Source: Rhizobium viscosum
GTDB taxonomy: Bacteria > Pseudomonadota > Alphaproteobacteria > Rhizobiales > Rhizobiaceae
Assembly: GCF_014873945.1 (NCBI RefSeq)
Contig: NZ_JADBEC010000001.1
Span: 3,799,001-3,863,000, forward strand
Reading direction: 5' to 3'
Length of the DNA: 64,000 nucleotides
Below, piece by piece: positions 42,681 to 51,115 of this stretch. Each line of letters starts with the position of its first letter. Position 1 is the stretch's first letter. The notes under the pieces were generated by a model. That model made no database searches, was not told where the DNA came from, and saw only the letters and a list, made by a program, of their open reading frames with translations. The position numbers and the translations under genes were made by a program.

Positions 42681-42904
42681 GAAGCGTCTCCCTTTTTGGG
42701 AGACTGCTCGTCGTTCTGTTGTCGCCAGGGTTTGGGATCGACCGGCTGGCGGGCGACAAATCCCGACACGGGCGAACGATACTGGATCGGCCGGACGGAA
42801 TAGGCCTGCCCGACATCGACGGGCGCAATGACATCGGGAGGAAGCGTGGATGCGCAGCCGCCCGCAATAAGCGGCAGCCCCACCACCAATATGGAAGGTT
42901 TCAT
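42677..42904 (-). CDS. Small lipoprotein in the copper operon
   Basis: A 75-aa lipoprotein (MKPSILVVGLPLIAGGCAS; lipobox Cys17). The mature part is Pro/Gln-rich and hydrophilic with no Cys or His motif. Its stop overlaps the TolC-like start as ATGA, so the two are co-translated. It probably assists the outer-membrane protein; no family recognised. Confidence 0.65.
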   Translation of the reverse strand: MKPSILVVGLPLIAGGCASTLPPDVIAPVDVGQAYSVRPIQYRSPVSGFVARQPVDPKPWRQQNDEQSPKKGDAS

Positions 42905-42992
42905 CTTAAAAATCCGAATAATAGACTCTCACGGGCAGGCGCGGTTTTCACCACGGCATGCCTTCGGACCCGCAGATGCGGGAAATCGCTAT

Positions 42993-43427
42993 TCAGATCT
43001 TGGGCGGGCGATGAAGAGGCGGCAGTTCGCCGAGGATGCTCTGGTCGTCGGTGAACTGGCGGATCGAAGAGATGACCGGTCCGCCGATCTCGTGTGCTTG
43101 CCCGACGATGCCGAAGCCGCCGCAAAAATCCTTGCAGCATTGCTGCTTGGAAAACTGCCCGTCATCGCTCGCGGACGAGCCGTGATCATGCTTTATGGAG
43201 GCATTCCGGACGACGCCATGATCGCCCGCAGCGGCGTGATCCTCGCCTGATATGGCGTGGTGGTCGTGCCCGCCTGCCGATATTGCCGGCGGCTGCAGAT
43301 CGGGGAAAGCCGAACCGTGCATGGCGGCATTCGCATTGGACAGCGTGTATCCCGCCAGCGATACGATGATCACCAGCCGCACGAAAAAGAGCAGTCTGCT
43401 CAGCGCGTTCAGATACATTTTGCCCAT
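42993..43427 (-). CDS. His/Cys-rich secreted protein, first gene of the copper operon
   Basis: A 144-aa exported protein with an N-terminal signal or anchor (LSRLLFFVRLVIIVSLAGYT). The mature part contains many His (GGHDHHAISGEDHA and IKHDHGSS) and the motif QCCKDFCGGFG. These are candidate Cu(I)/Cu(II) ligands for a periplasmic copper sponge or chaperone. It begins 92 bp downstream of a CueR-type promoter. Translation could start at 43427 or at the next ATG (43418); neither has a strong ribosome-binding site. Confidence 0.65.
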   Translation of the reverse strand: MGKMYLNALSRLLFFVRLVIIVSLAGYTLSNANAAMHGSAFPDLQPPAISAGGHDHHAISGEDHAAAGDHGVVRNASIKHDHGSSASDDGQFSKQQCCKDFCGGFGIVGQAHEIGGPVISSIRQFTDDQSILGELPPLHRPPKI

Positions 43428-43518
43428 AACTCAGGAGCTGCCATCAAGGCCGCTCCGCTTCACTATCCTCGACAGGCCCTCCCATGATTCGTGATCGTCG
43501 AGAGGCTGTTCGGATCTG

Positions 43519-43549
43519 CGTCTAGAGCTTCCCCCTACTGGAAGGTCAA
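43519..43549 (-). promoter_or_regulatory. CueR-type promoter of the copper operon
   Basis: On the minus strand, TTGACC (43544-43549) and TAGACG (43519-43524) are 19 bp apart. The spacer holds the CueR-like dyad ACCTTCC-n7-GGAAGCT, one base off the consensus right half GGAAGGT. It reads into the His-rich protein gene and the copper operon. No CueR gene lies in the window. Confidence 0.8.
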
Positions 43550-43592
43550 TATCCTTATCGCGTCCGATTGCGGTTTTATCGATGTCGGCGCT

Positions 43593-44090
43593 TCAAGTCG
43601 CGGTCTGGTCGTTACGCGGCAGGATCATCCGGTCGAGCGTTGCGTCACGCCTGATAAGCGTATGCCAGGCCGCTGCAGTGAAGTGGAGGGCGACCATTGC
43701 CAGGATGACGTTCGAGCCGATGACATGGAGTGGTGCGACGGAGAAGGTCAGGTAGCTGGCGACGAAGCCAAGCGTGGCCTGAGCGATGATGACGGCATAG
43801 AAGCCAAAGTGGAGGGCCTTTGCCAGCAGCCCCGCACCCATCGGCGATGCCGCCGGTGAGGGCGGGCGCGTGATCCGCAGCAGGAGCCGCAGGCCCATGA
43901 GGCCGCCGATCGCCATGCCCGTATAGTTGTGGACCTGGTGCTGAAAGACATCGAAGGATGACGGCTGCATGCCCATGTGCACCGCATGGTGAATCCGCTC
44001 GATACTGCCTCCCGTCAGGTATTGCACTGGCAGCAGCCCGGCGATGAGCCAGTGCAGGGCGATCTGGGAAGTCCTGTAACCGTCGCGCAT
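43593..44090 (-). CDS. Cytochrome b561-type membrane protein
   Basis: A 165-aa four-helix b-type cytochrome. It starts MRDGYRTSQIALHW at 44090, after GGAGG. His residues in IALHWLI, HHAVHMGM, HNYTGM and MVALHFTAAAWH are spaced like the two heme pairs of the family, which moves electrons from membrane quinol to periplasmic acceptors. The gene lies upstream of the CueR-type promoter and is a separate unit from the copper operon. Confidence 0.85.
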   Translation of the reverse strand: MRDGYRTSQIALHWLIAGLLPVQYLTGGSIERIHHAVHMGMQPSSFDVFQHQVHNYTGMAIGGLMGLRLLLRITRPPSPAASPMGAGLLAKALHFGFYAVIIAQATLGFVASYLTFSVAPLHVIGSNVILAMVALHFTAAAWHTLIRRDATLDRMILPRNDQTAT

Positions 44091-44261
44091 CCGATCCTCC
44101 AAATGAGATGAAGGATGCCGTGTCTCGGTAAAGATTGGGTATCGGCAGCAGGATCGCCGTGCCCTCATGGCGCCGCTATGCACGTGGCAACAACAAGACC
44201 CGATGGCCAATAACTAAATTTTTACTTTAATTCTTATCGCAACCTTAGATCGCGGTGATGC

Positions 44262-44945
44262 ATGCATCCGTATTATCAAACCGGCAAGGTGCGAATAAGC
44301 GCAATGAGAAAATACGCAACGTCGATCCCCTCCCTTGATGGGCATTTTCTGCTCGATATGGTCGAGAGAATTCTGATCGTTTATCTCTTCGCTCGCATCG
44401 TCTTGCGCATCGTGCCGGGGATGGGTGATGAATGGGCGATCGTCGATTTCACCCTCCTTCTGTCCGAAGGTGCCTGCGCCGCATTCATCGTCACCCGGCG
44501 CACGACGAGAACGACATCGATGAACCCGGCCGACTGGCTGGTGACAGCAATTGGAACTTTGGCGCCGCTCTGTGTCGAGGTGACAAGGGCAACGCCGCTT
44601 CTTCCATTGGTGCTGTGCGAAGCGATCCTGATGTTGGGTTTCGTCGTGCAGATTTCCGCAAAGTTCACCCTTCGGCGGAGCTTCGGTCTGGCGCCGGCCA
44701 ATCGCGGTGTGAAGATCGGCGGTCCCTACCGGTTCCTGCGCCATCCGATGTATGCGGGCTATCTGATGACGCATATCGGCTTCTTCTGCGCGCATCCGAC
44801 GCGCTGGAACCTTGCGGTCTATTCCGCGGCTCTCGCCGCCCAGTGCTGCAGGATACTGGCGGAGGAGAGAGTGCTGAGCAAAGATACAAGCTACGTCGAA
44901 TTCATGAAAAGGACGCCCCACAGGCTGATCCCCTTCATCTTCTGA
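44262..44945 (+). CDS. ICMT-family integral membrane methyltransferase
   Basis: A 227-aa membrane protein with about five helices and a C-terminal ICMT/PEMT signature: GPYRFLRHPMYAGYLM (about residues 155-170) and ILAEERVLSKDTSYVEFM. In bacteria these enzymes methylate unknown lipid or protein targets. An alternative start at 44304 (MRKYATS) would still leave the domain complete. It stands alone with an AT-rich promoter region upstream. Confidence 0.8.
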   Translation: MHPYYQTGKVRISAMRKYATSIPSLDGHFLLDMVERILIVYLFARIVLRIVPGMGDEWAIVDFTLLLSEGACAAFIVTRRTTRTTSMNPADWLVTAIGTLAPLCVEVTRATPLLPLVLCEAILMLGFVVQISAKFTLRRSFGLAPANRGVKIGGPYRFLRHPMYAGYLMTHIGFFCAHPTRWNLAVYSAALAAQCCRILAEERVLSKDTSYVEFMKRTPHRLIPFIF

Positions 44946-45018
44946 TCTTCCGGCTCAAAGGAGCGGCGGCGGGGGATGGGCCGCCGCTGTTTCACCTCCC
45001 GCAGCCAGTGGAGCGGGC

Positions 45019-47043
45019 TCAGTCCGGACCCGCTTCGGTCGTGGCGGCGCTATCCCCAACCAGCTCCCACAGATCCACCTTCTCGGCCCGCCCCTTGACC
45101 TGCACCAGTCCCAGCGGGCGAAACGCGAACCGATCTCCCACCGCGTCGTGGATGGCCGCACTCACCAGGATCGACGTGCCGAAATCCTTGTTCAGCCCCT
45201 CCAGCCGCGAGGCGACATTGATCGTGTCGCCCATGGCCGTATATTGCTGGCGGGAAATGGCGCCGAAGCTGCCGACGACGGCCGGGCCGGTGTGCAGGCC
45301 GAAGCGCGTGAAGAGTTCGGGGCGGCCATTGCCTCTGTTTTCCTCGTTCAGGCGATCGACCGCGGCTTTCATGGCGAGCGCGCAGCGGCAGCCGTGTTCG
45401 GCATGATCAGGATCTTCGACAGGCGCATTCCACATGACGAAGATGGAGTCGCCGAGATATTGGATGACCGTGCCGCCATGACGCTCGGCGATGGTGTTCA
45501 GGATCTCGAAATAGGCCGAGAGCGTATCGACGACATCTTCGGGCGAATGCCGTTCGGATATGGTGGTGAAGTCCCTGATGTCGGTGAAGAGCACCGTCAC
45601 GTCCTGCCGCGCCGCCTTGGCGACCGTTCGCCCCTCCGGGTTGACGATGCGCCGGACGACTTCGCGCGGCACGTAGAGGGCAAACTGGCTGATGGCATGG
45701 CGGCTGGCGGCGAGCGCTGTCGCCAGCGTATTGATCTCTGTAATCCAGGAATGGGACACGGCCTTCTCGCTGGTATCGAGATCGCCGATCCTGCGCGCCT
45801 CGTCGGCCAACCGGTTGAGAGAGCGGCTGACCATGCGCGACAGCAGCACGGATGCGGTGACACCCGACAGGACCAAGGCGGCGGCGATCAGCAGATTGTG
45901 CCGGAGCAGCCGGTTGGCCTCCGCCACCAGATCCTCCATCGGCACGATGATTGCGGCGGTGCTGCCCTTGAACAGGCCGGAGACACTGACGGGGGCGATC
46001 TGTACTAGATGACTTTCGCCATCGAGCTCGACGCGCGCCAGCCCGCCATTGGCAAAGGCCGGATCACGCCTCAGCCTCGCCACCGTCTCGATGCTGCTGT
46101 CGAAGCCGTTGGCCGTCGCGCCGAAAGCGCCAGATGTTCGCGACCATATGGCGATGATCCTGCTCATGATATCGGGGTCCGAATGGGCAATGAGATCATC
46201 ACGGGCATCGAGGATATAGGCGCGCGCGCGCGGCGAAATCCCGCGCGCGTCCAGGAGCTGGCTGATGGTCCGCAGATGGATGTTGATGCCGACCACTACC
46301 TTGGCATCGTCGCGCATGGGGGCTGCGATCGTCAGCGTCGGGACACCCAGCGTTCCCGTGATATAGGGTCCGACGGAAACCGGCACGCCATCCTGAACGA
46401 CGGACTGATACCAGGGGCGCTGGCGCGGATCGAAGGAGGCGTAGTCAACCTCCCGCTCGCCGATCGGCCTTATCTCACTGTCGAGAAACTGCAGCGTCGA
46501 GACGACATCGGCGCTTTGCCTGCCGGCGATCGTCCTGATCGCGAAAGCCGTTCCATCGGGTGCTGCAAGCGTGCGGCGGGTATCCTGCCTTGCTGTGTTG
46601 ATGACCTGCAGGTAGGAGCCGTCAGGATAGCCGGTATAGATGCTGGTCGCGTTGGGGACGTTTCGCAGCACCTCCAGAAAGAACCCCTGCTTTGCCTTGA
46701 TATCCTGTGGCAGCGAGGAGGCAAGCTGGGGCAGGGTGGAGGCGAGCGCCACGGCCTCCATGCCGCCCTGCAAGGTATTGCGATATCCCTCGATCAACCG
46801 CAGGCTCATGCCGCGCATCTGCTGCACGCCGGCGCTGACCGCAGCATCGCTGCCGCGGCTGAAGGCCAGCCAGATGATCGGCATCGACGTACACAGCAGC
46901 GATGCGACGACCAGGACGCCGAGATGCACTCTTAAGGGTCTGGACCAGTGCACGGGACTTCCCTCGAAATGCAGGGCCTCGAAATGCAGGGCCTCGAAAA
47001 TGCGGGCCTCGAGATGCGGGCGCGTTTTCAGCACGCGTTTCAT
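45019..47043 (-). CDS. Membrane adenylate/guanylate cyclase with Cache sensor and HAMP
   Basis: A 674-aa receptor cyclase. A membrane helix (about residues 42-62) is followed by a periplasmic dCache sensor (about 80-360; IYTGYPDGSYLQVI, DPRQRPWYQSVV), a second helix (about 375-395), a HAMP segment, and the catalytic domain with FTDIRDFTTISE, YLGDSIFVMW and MGDTINVASRLE. All metal-binding Asp residues are present. Its N-terminus carries a pentapeptide repeat (EALHF twice, then variants) encoded by a 15-bp tandem repeat. The sensor's ligand is unknown. Confidence 0.9.
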   Translation of the reverse strand: MKRVLKTRPHLEARIFEALHFEALHFEGSPVHWSRPLRVHLGVLVVASLLCTSMPIIWLAFSRGSDAAVSAGVQQMRGMSLRLIEGYRNTLQGGMEAVALASTLPQLASSLPQDIKAKQGFFLEVLRNVPNATSIYTGYPDGSYLQVINTARQDTRRTLAAPDGTAFAIRTIAGRQSADVVSTLQFLDSEIRPIGEREVDYASFDPRQRPWYQSVVQDGVPVSVGPYITGTLGVPTLTIAAPMRDDAKVVVGINIHLRTISQLLDARGISPRARAYILDARDDLIAHSDPDIMSRIIAIWSRTSGAFGATANGFDSSIETVARLRRDPAFANGGLARVELDGESHLVQIAPVSVSGLFKGSTAAIIVPMEDLVAEANRLLRHNLLIAAALVLSGVTASVLLSRMVSRSLNRLADEARRIGDLDTSEKAVSHSWITEINTLATALAASRHAISQFALYVPREVVRRIVNPEGRTVAKAARQDVTVLFTDIRDFTTISERHSPEDVVDTLSAYFEILNTIAERHGGTVIQYLGDSIFVMWNAPVEDPDHAEHGCRCALAMKAAVDRLNEENRGNGRPELFTRFGLHTGPAVVGSFGAISRQQYTAMGDTINVASRLEGLNKDFGTSILVSAAIHDAVGDRFAFRPLGLVQVKGRAEKVDLWELVGDSAATTEAGPD
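46964..47022 (-). repeat. 15-bp tandem repeat in the cyclase N-terminus
   Basis: Two identical units TCGAAATGCAGGGCC (46964 and 46979) are followed by two diverged ones (46994 and 47009, the last incomplete). In frame they encode EALHF, EALHF, EARIF and HLEAR-type pentapeptides, so unit changes would alter protein length without a frameshift. Confidence 0.9.
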
Positions 47044-47293
47044 CCAATACTCGTCCGGCCGTGCAGGAATGAGCGTACCCAGCGGTTGCAGCTAACCGCT
47101 TTTCGAGGGGTTATACAAGGCGCTGATGGGAGTAGTCCGTCCGGGTAGGTCAGGCCTGACGGTGCCGATCGCTGGGGCGCGAATGAGAAGCCCGCGATTG
47201 AATGGCCTCCAAGCCTCTCGAAAATCGGCGGCGCGCTTCTATTTCCGCCATGGCCGGTATTTTTGCGGGCATCGCCATCGAGGGCGATGAGCG

Positions 47294-48451
47294 GTGATTT
47301 TCGAATGGGGGCTTTCATTGACGGACAATTTCTCTCAGCCCGCCCGCAGGGCCGAATGGACGCTCGCCGATTTCCTCAGCACCTATCGCTACTGGGCCCT
47401 GTTTTTCTCCTCGCTGCTTCTGGCTTTCGGCGGGCAGGGGCTTTCGACGGTCTTTCCGCTGATGTCGAGCGAAAGCGGAAGCAGCGTTCAAACGGTCGCG
47501 ATCTTCTATCTCGGCTCCAATGCCGGCTGGGTCATCGGCGCTTTCCTGGCCTTCGTCGTCGCCTCCCGCCATGGGCGGCCGGCGCTGATCGCGCCGCTCG
47601 TCGCCTGCGCCCTTGTCACCAGCATTTTCATCCTGGCGCCGGCGCTCTGGGACGCGCCGGTGTTCCTGTTTTTCTTCGGATTGCCGATAGGCGCGGCGCG
47701 GGCGGTTTTCCCGCTGGCGATCGCGATCTTCCTGGTCGGCGGACGGCCCGGCAGGATCGATTTCGGCTGCGCGCTGACGCTGATCTCGACCACGATCCTG
47801 ACCTCGACCTTTGCGCCGGTCGCCGCCTCCTGGCTCTATCAGGCCTTTCCAGGCGGCCTGGCTGTCGCGATCGGTTTTCTCGCCTGCCTGGTGCTTGCCA
47901 TTCTCCTGCTCCTGCCGGCGCGGTCTCTCGCCTTCGACGACAGGCCGAGTGAACGCCACAGGCCGATTGCGCCGCAGAAACGATCGCCGCTTTGGGTCGC
48001 CGTCATCCTCGCCGCACCACTGGTGCTGATCGTTCTCCTCAGTCTCGGTGTCTATGGCTTTCAGGGCGAGAATACCGGGGCGAGCATCTATTCCGAGGTC
48101 GCCCTGCTTCTGGCGTTCGCGGTGCTCGCCATTGCGCTCGCGGCCTTCCTCTATTTCGCCTGGTGGTGCTATCGCATCCATGGAGAGCTTGCGGGTGCCG
48201 CGCCCTCGCAGCGGCTGCTCACGCCGATTGCGGGAGTGCTGATCGCCATCCTCGTGCCGCTCGGCCTGCCGGTACTGCTGCTCACGCTCGCCGATCTCCT
48301 CAACGATCGCGGCCGCGAGAGCGGAAAGGGGCGCCTGGTCTCCATCGCCTGGCTCGCCTTCTGGAGCTTCCTCTTCCCGCCTGTCGCGATCGCGCTGGTG
48401 CAGGATGCCGCAAACAGGAGCTATGACGGGGAGGCGCTGCCGGCTGCATAG
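47294..48451 (+). CDS. Multi-pass membrane protein (MFS-like)
   Basis: A 385-aa protein with about ten hydrophobic helices. The first half (FLSTYRYWALFFSSLLLAF to GLPIGAARAVFPL) is like half an MFS transporter, and a 'GRHGRPALI'-like loop is present. The second half has long helices without clear motifs. A GTG at 47294 with AGGG upstream is the favoured start. No substrate can be proposed and the family call is weak. Confidence 0.6.
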   Translation: MIFEWGLSLTDNFSQPARRAEWTLADFLSTYRYWALFFSSLLLAFGGQGLSTVFPLMSSESGSSVQTVAIFYLGSNAGWVIGAFLAFVVASRHGRPALIAPLVACALVTSIFILAPALWDAPVFLFFFGLPIGAARAVFPLAIAIFLVGGRPGRIDFGCALTLISTTILTSTFAPVAASWLYQAFPGGLAVAIGFLACLVLAILLLLPARSLAFDDRPSERHRPIAPQKRSPLWVAVILAAPLVLIVLLSLGVYGFQGENTGASIYSEVALLLAFAVLAIALAAFLYFAWWCYRIHGELAGAAPSQRLLTPIAGVLIAILVPLGLPVLLLTLADLLNDRGRESGKGRLVSIAWLAFWSFLFPPVAIALVQDAANRSYDGEALPAA

Positions 48452-49220
48452 GCCGGCGGAAAATATCGCCGGATGGAAAGGATATTGCGCGGCGATCCAT
48501 GTCACACACTTTTCACGCGACTCTGGCTTCCATCCATGATTATTTCACGCGCTAAACGCGTTTTGGCGGACTGAGCAGGTATAGTGGCTCGCGGGGGTAT
48601 CGTGTGGCGGGCCCTATAACTGACTTCGAATTCCCGATGGTTTCGGCCTCTTCCGCCTGAATCTTTCGCGACACCACGGCCCTGTTTCGTGGCCACACCC
48701 GCCCCATCATGACCATCGCCAATGATGCCGGCGCGCTTGCCCGGTGCAGTCACCAGTGGCTGGATCCCTCACTGTCACGTCATCTTACGATAATGGCCGC
48801 TTCAGGCGGAAGCGGCCATTGATCATGAAACCGCGCCCTGCACGGCGCGGATAGTCTACAATTGAAGGGCTCCCACTCGATACTCGGCAAGCCCCCCGCA
48901 TCGGTTTCGGTCCAAGTAATCCTACTACCGCCGCCTACCTACTTTCGTCGCAGTGAAGACGATTCGCAATTCATCCAAAAGGGTTAGGCCGGGAGCCGGT
49001 CATTCGGCTGGCTGGGCGTCGCGATTTCAGCTCCGGAAATGCCTGCCCCGAGCGCCGGCGGGGACATTGGCAACAGCCGCTCGCAACGTAAATGGCGCCA
49101 CGCATTTACGGTTGCGTACTTCCCGCGCCGGGCGGCTTCGCTATCGTCCTCGGTGGCGAAAGCCGCGAGCCGGGCTGCCCTGGTGAAACAGGCCGGCTGA
49201 ATTCGTCAACGGAGCTGGAG
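48452..49220. other. Gene-poor intergenic stretch with two hairpins
   Basis: No convincing gene is seen in these 769 bp. It contains a 12-bp perfect hairpin (48792-48803 with 48809-48820, loop AGGCG) and a second weaker one (about 48833-48852, CCGCGCC/GGCGCGG). Only short plus-strand and minus-strand frames occur, without ribosome-binding sites. An RNA gene or remnant of a lost gene is possible. Confidence 0.4.
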
Positions 49221-49466
49221 ATGAGCGGAATCGATATATTTGCCTGGATCGTGTTGATCGTGCTGATCGCCAGCACGGTCTTCGTCGTCATCTTTCTCGC
49301 GATGCTTCCCGGCATGATCGCCAAGCGCCGCGACCATCCCTGGAAGGAGGCGGTCACCGTCGGCGGCTGGGTGACGCTGTTTCTCGGCTTTGCGCTCTGG
49401 CCGCTCGTTCTCATCTGGGCCTATGTCGATATTCCCCGCAAGGCGGTGCCGGAGCGCGCGCCATGA
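49221..49466 (+). CDS. DUF3302 inner-membrane protein (YiaW-like)
   Basis: An 81-aa protein with two membrane helices (residues 6-27 and 47-68) and the DUF3302 core (WIVLIVLIASTVFVVIFL, then PGMIAKRRDHPW). The ATG at 49221 follows GGAG. It precedes an HlyD-type gene, overlapping by 4 bp (ATGA); E. coli yiaW and yiaV have the same order. The pair may support a membrane export process. Confidence 0.8.
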   Translation: MSGIDIFAWIVLIVLIASTVFVVIFLAMLPGMIAKRRDHPWKEAVTVGGWVTLFLGFALWPLVLIWAYVDIPRKAVPERAP

Positions 49467-50404
49467 TCGTCGTCCTGCTCAACGTCTATCTGGTGATCCT
49501 CTTCCTGTTGGTGAAGCTGAATATCATCCGCTTCAGCCTGTTCTGGAAGATCTCTCCTGTCCTCGTCTTCCTGTTCTTGCTTGTCGGCCTGTTCATTCCC
49601 ATGGGCTGGGGCGCACCGCAGGGCAATGCGCTGGTCGTGCGCAATTCGGTGGCGATCGTGCCCAATGTCGCGGGCGAGGTGACCGATGTTCCGGTCAAGG
49701 CCAACACTCCGCTGAAGGCCGGCGACACGCTGTTCAAGATCGATCCGCAGCCCTATCAGGCCAAGCTCGATGCGCTGAAGGCGCAGCTCGGCCTCAACCA
49801 GCAGAGGCTGGAGGAGACCACGCGTCTGCAGACGACGGGGGCGGGCCGCGCCTATGATGTCGAGCAGCGGCAGGCGGAGGTGGAGCAACTGACCGCCGAA
49901 ATTGCCGGTGCTGCGTGGGATCTCGACAAGACGGTCGTGCGCGCGCCGGCCGATGGCTATGTCACCAATCTGGCGCTCAGGGCCGGCGCGCGCGTCTCCA
50001 GCCTGCCGCTCGCGCCCGTCATGGCCTTCATCGATACGGCCGATACGATCATCGGCGTCGAGATCGCGCAGATCAACGCCCGCTATGTCGAGCCCGGCCA
50101 GGCCGTCGAGATCACCTTCAAGTTCGCGCCCGGCCGCATCTTCACCGGCAAGGTGGAAACGGTCATCCAGGCGGTGGCGACCGGCCAGGTCCAGACGTCG
50201 GGGAGCGCCGTGGCGCCATCCGGCATCCTGACGGCGCCGCTCGTCGTGCGCGTGCGCCTCGACGACCAGGCCTTCGCCGCAAGCCTGCCGGCCGGAAGCA
50301 CGGGAACGGCGGCCATCTTCACCGACCACGTGAAGAGCACCCACATCATCCGCCGCGTGGTGCTGCGGCAGGTCGCGATCATGAATTACATCAATCCGTT
50401 TTGA
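49463..50404 (+). CDS. HlyD/YiaV-type membrane fusion protein
   Basis: A 313-aa membrane fusion protein. Two N-terminal helices (residues 3-17 and 28-48) are followed by a barrel-sandwich half (VPNVAGEVTDVPVKANTPLKAGD-like), a helical hairpin (about residues 95-145), and the second half with VRAPADGYVTNL (about residues 155-166). These features are typical of YiaV/EmrA-like proteins that link inner-membrane exporters to the outer membrane. No exporter or outer-membrane partner is adjacent. Confidence 0.85.
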   Translation: MIVVLLNVYLVILFLLVKLNIIRFSLFWKISPVLVFLFLLVGLFIPMGWGAPQGNALVVRNSVAIVPNVAGEVTDVPVKANTPLKAGDTLFKIDPQPYQAKLDALKAQLGLNQQRLEETTRLQTTGAGRAYDVEQRQAEVEQLTAEIAGAAWDLDKTVVRAPADGYVTNLALRAGARVSSLPLAPVMAFIDTADTIIGVEIAQINARYVEPGQAVEITFKFAPGRIFTGKVETVIQAVATGQVQTSGSAVAPSGILTAPLVVRVRLDDQAFAASLPAGSTGTAAIFTDHVKSTHIIRRVVLRQVAIMNYINPF

Positions 50405-50430
50405 GGGGCGGGGCGGCGCCGAAAGGCGGG

Positions 50431-50454
50431 GCCGGCGGATGGGAAGCCGCCGGC
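50431..50454. other. GC-rich hairpin after the HlyD-like gene
   Basis: A perfect 8-bp stem, GCCGGCGG with CCGCCGGC, and an 8-nt loop lie 27 bp after the stop. No T-run follows, so it may be mRNA end-protection rather than a terminator. Confidence 0.4.
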
Positions 50455-50547
50455 GGCGTCAGATAATTCTCCTGTGGTTGTTCCCTCCCATTACTCGCGC
50501 CAGGCGGGCGGCGATGCTAGAAATCGGCTGCTAACCGGGGTTATCTA

Positions 50548-50883
50548 ATGAAAAAATTCATTCTCGCCGTGGCTCTTGCCGCGACACTCGCCGCCTGCGC
50601 GAAAAGACCTGACGCCATCGTGCAGGCCGACATTCCGATGCAGGCCTACACCAATCTCGGCTGCCCGCAGATTGCCCAGCTCCACACCACGGAAAAGAAG
50701 AAGCTCGACGATCTCTCGAAGCAGCAGATCTCGGCCGCCAATGGGGATGCTTTCGGGGTGTTCCTGGTGGGCGTGCCGATCGGCAGCGTGGCCGGTGGGG
50801 ATAAGGAAGGCGAGGTTGCGGTGTCGAAGGGGAAAGTGTCGGCGATGGAGAGCGCGGCGCTTTCGAAGGGGTGTAAGTTGTAG
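50548..50883 (+). CDS. Small lipoprotein, unknown
   Basis: A 111-aa lipoprotein with signal MKKFILAVALAATLAACAK (lipobox AAC, Cys17). The mature part has one further Cys pair (LGCPQIAQLH and SKGCKL at the end) and a Gly-rich hydrophobic stretch (FLVGVPIGSVAGGD). It resembles rhizobial lipoproteins of unknown role. A REP hairpin lies downstream. Confidence 0.75.
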   Translation: MKKFILAVALAATLAACAKRPDAIVQADIPMQAYTNLGCPQIAQLHTTEKKKLDDLSKQQISAANGDAFGVFLVGVPIGSVAGGDKEGEVAVSKGKVSAMESAALSKGCKL

Positions 50884-50945
50884 GATGCTGGGTGAGAGGG
50901 GAGGTTGGCGGCAAGAGCACCGGGGCGGCAACCCTTCCCGCCGTC

Positions 50946-50968
50946 ATCTCTGTGCTCGTCACAGAGAT
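50946..50968. repeat. REP-like hairpin, family A copy
   Basis: ATCTCTGTG-CTCGT-CACAGAGAT: a perfect 9-bp stem with loop CTCGT, flanked by GTC on the left and C on the right. The architecture and loop match the hairpins at 59932-59954 and 60062-60084, with the stem sequence changed on both sides so pairing is kept. It separates the lipoprotein gene from the two-gene island. Confidence 0.75.
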
Positions 50969-51115
50969 CCAGCCATCGCGCGTCTGTGCTGTGAATGGAT
51001 CGTTTTCTGCGAAGGAAGAAGGCGAGGTCGACGGGCACATAATCGCCGATGGTGAGCGGAGTTATGTCGGATGCGTACAAGTTTTAGGCGAAGAGCGGAA
51101 GTTGCTTCGGTTCGA

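Noticed and set aside
41220..42803. 527-codon plus-strand frame
   Set aside because: It lies opposite the TolC-like gene, which has a lipobox, family features and overlapping neighbours.
46964..47022. Second repeat array considered as a CRISPR
   Set aside because: The units are contiguous, in frame with a protein and have no spacers.
48502..48753. 83-codon minus-strand frame in the gene-poor gap
   Set aside because: It has no ribosome-binding site or recognisable feature and a Gly/Arg-rich composition typical of chance frames.
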